DNA from: Sphingobacterium sp. BN32
Lineage (GTDB): Bacteria > Bacteroidota > Bacteroidia > Sphingobacteriales > Sphingobacteriaceae
DNA: 64,000 nt
Assembly (NCBI RefSeq): GCF_030503615.1
Contig: NZ_CP129963.1
Span: forward strand, 434,001-498,000
Direction: 5' to 3'
The position numbers were made by a program, and so were the translations under genes. Below the pieces are notes generated by a model. That model had not been told where the DNA came from and searched no databases. It saw only the letters and a program-made list of their open reading frames with translations. Below are positions 62,047 through 64,000 of this stretch, piece after piece. How positions within the stretch are numbered: position 1 is the stretch's first letter; the number at the start of each line of letters is the position of its first letter.

Positions 62047-63588
62047 TTAATCAAGATCTTTAGCTACCATGTTTTTGTTAATATACAACGCTCCGATAAT
62101 AAAGCAGACTGCCGATATAATGATCGGATACCATAACCCCTCGAGATAGAAGGTGGGGTCGTTTGATAGTTTGGCATTGCTGGCTAAGTAGGTTGAAACG
62201 GCCGGCAGGAGTCCTCCAAATATTCCGTTTCCGATGTGGTATGGCAGGGACATGGAGGTGTAGCGGATTTTCACCGGGAATATTTCGACTAAGAAAGCTG
62301 CAATGGGTCCATAGACCAAAGTAATATAGATTACCTGGATAAAGATCAGAAATATGAGATAGAAATAATTAGTGCCTTCAATATGCACGGTATTTTTCAC
62401 GACTGTATTCACACCTTCACTGTTATTGCGTTCCACACCATCCTGAAAGAAATGCGCTATTTCTGTTGTTTTTAAAACGGTTCCATCGCTGTATTTTGTT
62501 ACGCTTGTTGTCGTTTTATCATATCCACCTTCTGTTGGCACTTGAACCGGCTCTGAAACGGTCGCCGGGCCAAGTTCTGTTTTCGTTTTCAGGTTAGTGA
62601 CTTGATACATGGCTTCGTATATGGGGCGATAAGTCAAGACCGCGAGCAACATTCCGGTTAGCATGACCCATTTTCGACCTACACGGTCTGAGAGCTTACC
62701 AAAGACCACAAAGAATGGAGTAGCAAAGAGCAGGGCAATTCCCAGTATCATGTCTGCTTGGTCTGAATCCAGGCTCATGACGGTCTTCATATAACTCATG
62801 GAGTAGAACTGTCCCGTGTACCAAACAACACCTTGACCCATCGCGGCACCAAATAACGCAAGCAATACGAATTTAAGGTTGTATTTGTTTCCAAAGCTTT
62901 CCTGAAGAGGGTTTTTAGACGTCTTTCCTTCGGATTTCGCTTTTTGGAACTCTGGCGATTCATCCATGTTTTTACGAATTAAGTAAGACACATAGACCAT
63001 CAGGATGGATAAGAGGAATGGGACACGCCATCCCCAGGTGTCAAACTGTGCCTCGGTGAGGAATGCGCGGGTTACCAGGATTACGACAAGGGATATAAAG
63101 AGTCCGAAGGTTGCGGTTGTTTGAATCCAGGAAGTCCAATAGCCACGCTCTCCTTTGGGGGCATGTTCTGCAACATAGGTCGCAGCTCCTCCATATTCTC
63201 CGCCTAGAGCGAGGCCTTGTAATAGCCTCAAGACGAGTACAATGGCAGGTGCAAAGTAGCCTATGCTATCATAGCTGGGAATACAGCCGATGAGGAAAGT
63301 GGCACCACCCATCAGCACCAGAGTGACCATAAAGGTGTATTTACGGCCGATCATGTCGCCGAGCCTACCAAAGAATAATGCGCCGAATGGCCTCACGACA
63401 AAGCCGGCGGCAAAGGTCGCTAGGGTGGATAGGAACGCTGCTGTGGGATTGTCTGATGGAAAAAACTTCGTCGATATGACGATGGATAAACTTCCGAAAA
63501 TGAAAAAGTCATACCATTCGATGAGGGTTCCTAAGGAGGACGCACCGATGACTTTCCAGATTCCTTTCTTACTTACTTGTTCTTGCAT
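62047..63588 (-). CDS. MFS transporter, metabolite:H+ symporter (MHS) type
   Basis: This 513-residue protein has twelve or so helices. It begins KVIGASSLGTLIEWYDFFIF, the signature of the MHS group (proline/betaine, shikimate, alpha-ketoglutarate carriers). Loop motifs are GRLGDMIGRKYTFMVTL and LQGLALGGEYGGAATYVAEHAP, and KLSDRVGRKW lies in the second half. A soluble insertion of about 80 residues (about 345-415, with EPVQVPTEGGYDKTTTS) sits in the second half and is longer than usual. The substrate is not readable. It lies 32 bp after dprA and 1 bp before the DUF6814-like gene. Confidence 0.9.
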   Translation of the reverse strand: MQEQVSKKGIWKVIGASSLGTLIEWYDFFIFGSLSIVISTKFFPSDNPTAAFLSTLATFAAGFVVRPFGALFFGRLGDMIGRKYTFMVTLVLMGGATFLIGCIPSYDSIGYFAPAIVLVLRLLQGLALGGEYGGAATYVAEHAPKGERGYWTSWIQTTATFGLFISLVVILVTRAFLTEAQFDTWGWRVPFLLSILMVYVSYLIRKNMDESPEFQKAKSEGKTSKNPLQESFGNKYNLKFVLLALFGAAMGQGVVWYTGQFYSMSYMKTVMSLDSDQADMILGIALLFATPFFVVFGKLSDRVGRKWVMLTGMLLAVLTYRPIYEAMYQVTNLKTKTELGPATVSEPVQVPTEGGYDKTTTSVTKYSDGTVLKTTEIAHFFQDGVERNNSEGVNTVVKNTVHIEGTNYFYLIFLIFIQVIYITLVYGPIAAFLVEIFPVKIRYTSMSLPYHIGNGIFGGLLPAVSTYLASNAKLSNDPTFYLEGLWYPIIISAVCFIIGALYINKNMVAKDLD

Positions 63589-63620
63589 TTTAGTTTAGGT
63601 TTATTAGGTATTATTTGTTG

Positions 63621-64000
63621 TTAGTTGTTTTTGTACACTTTTCCGGGGAGAGCGACGATATGTCCGGCCATTTCCATTTCGAGGAGCACGATAGCGAGTT
63701 TGCTTTGTGGCCAATCGCTATGAAAGGCTATCTCATCGACACTGGCCTCATCGCTTTCGCGGAGAAACTCATGGACGATGCGTTGATCCTCGGAGAGATC
63801 GGGCAGTAAGGAGAGTTGTATGCCTTTGTCCTTGTTGCCTTCCTGGTTATGCCATTGCATCAGATCGAGCAGGTCCTGACTATTTCGAATGAGGTGTGCC
63901 TGGTTATTTTTGATAAGCTGGTTGCATCCTGCAGAGTACAATTGATCTACCGCGCCTGGGTAAGCACAGACATCGCGATTATAGTCGTTTGCCAGCCCTG
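63621..64000 (-). CDS. dprA: DNA-processing protein DprA, C-terminal fragment
   Basis: The reading frame enters from the right edge of the window and ends at 63621. It contains the last part of the Rossmann-like domain, GLANDYNRDVCAYPGAVDQL then YSAGCNQLIKNNQAHLIRN, followed by the C-terminal winged helix (SEDQRIVHEFLRESDEASVDEIAFHS). DprA protects incoming single-stranded DNA and loads RecA in natural transformation. Only about 126 codons are visible; the start lies outside. The MFS gene follows 32 bp later. Confidence 0.92.
   Translation of the reverse strand, partial: GLANDYNRDVCAYPGAVDQLYSAGCNQLIKNNQAHLIRNSQDLLDLMQWHNQEGNKDKGIQLSLLPDLSEDQRIVHEFLRESDEASVDEIAFHSDWPQSKLAIVLLEMEMAGHIVALPGKVYKNN

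Overview
The window is a chromosomal segment of a Bacteroidota bacterium, most likely a Sphingobacterium or a close relative in the Sphingobacteriaceae. The evidence is two SusC/SusD pairs, a complete alternative complex III plus aa3 oxidase cluster, the promoter word TAnnTTTG (sometimes with an upstream TTTG) ahead of many genes, near absence of Shine-Dalgarno sequences, and families such as DUF4920, DUF6377 and DUF6814. It reads as ordinary host backbone: I see no insertion sequence, phage, integrase, CRISPR array, tRNA or rRNA. Both end genes are cut (a WD40 protein at the left, dprA at the right).

Layout. 1-836: WD40 start, a repeat element, rpsO. 955-10534: a glycan locus with a NagX-like membrane protein, a ROK regulator, SusC, SusD and a GH29 fucosidase. 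10686-13465: pnp and a DUF493 protein. 13540-16995: GH92 alpha-mannosidase divergent from a LacI regulator with a palindromic operator between them, then lipoprotein MsrB. 17661-34772: a 17-kb respiratory block in one direction, actABCDEF, coxB, coxA, ctaA, ctaB, two subunit III genes, subunit IV, a SCO-like protein, a DUF420 protein and an unknown. It encodes menaquinol oxidation, cytochrome c transfer, terminal oxidation and heme A supply. 34808-42201: DoxX, metG, then a leftward run of dapD, tsaC, DUF4920, folP and brnQ. 42305-51903: an S4 RNA-binding protein, a DUF6377 membrane regulator and a second glycan locus (SusC, SusD, GH30, surface lipoprotein). 52288-64000: asparaginase, mtgA, mutS, trmN6, a phosphoesterase, a MerR regulator, a small HExxH protein, sialate O-acetylesterase, accD, a small SRP RNA, an MFS transporter with a DUF6814 partner, and dprA.

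The glycan genes (fucosidase, alpha-mannosidase, sialate esterase, GH30, NagX-like) suggest use of complex glycans, each locus with its own regulator (ROK, LacI, DUF6377).

The least explained feature is a family of non-coding elements at five intergenic sites (about 189-497, 37491-37823, 51972-52092, 54231-54292, 58956-59090). They consist of 7-bp-periodic TAGnnnT arrays facing each other as inverted arms, usually around a core of about 40 bp containing GATCCTGCCAATCC. At one site a 77-bp unit is tandemly duplicated. Other points of interest are a SCO-family protein lacking all expected copper ligands, a hexaheme ActA, several TTG-started core genes, and the SRP RNA gene.
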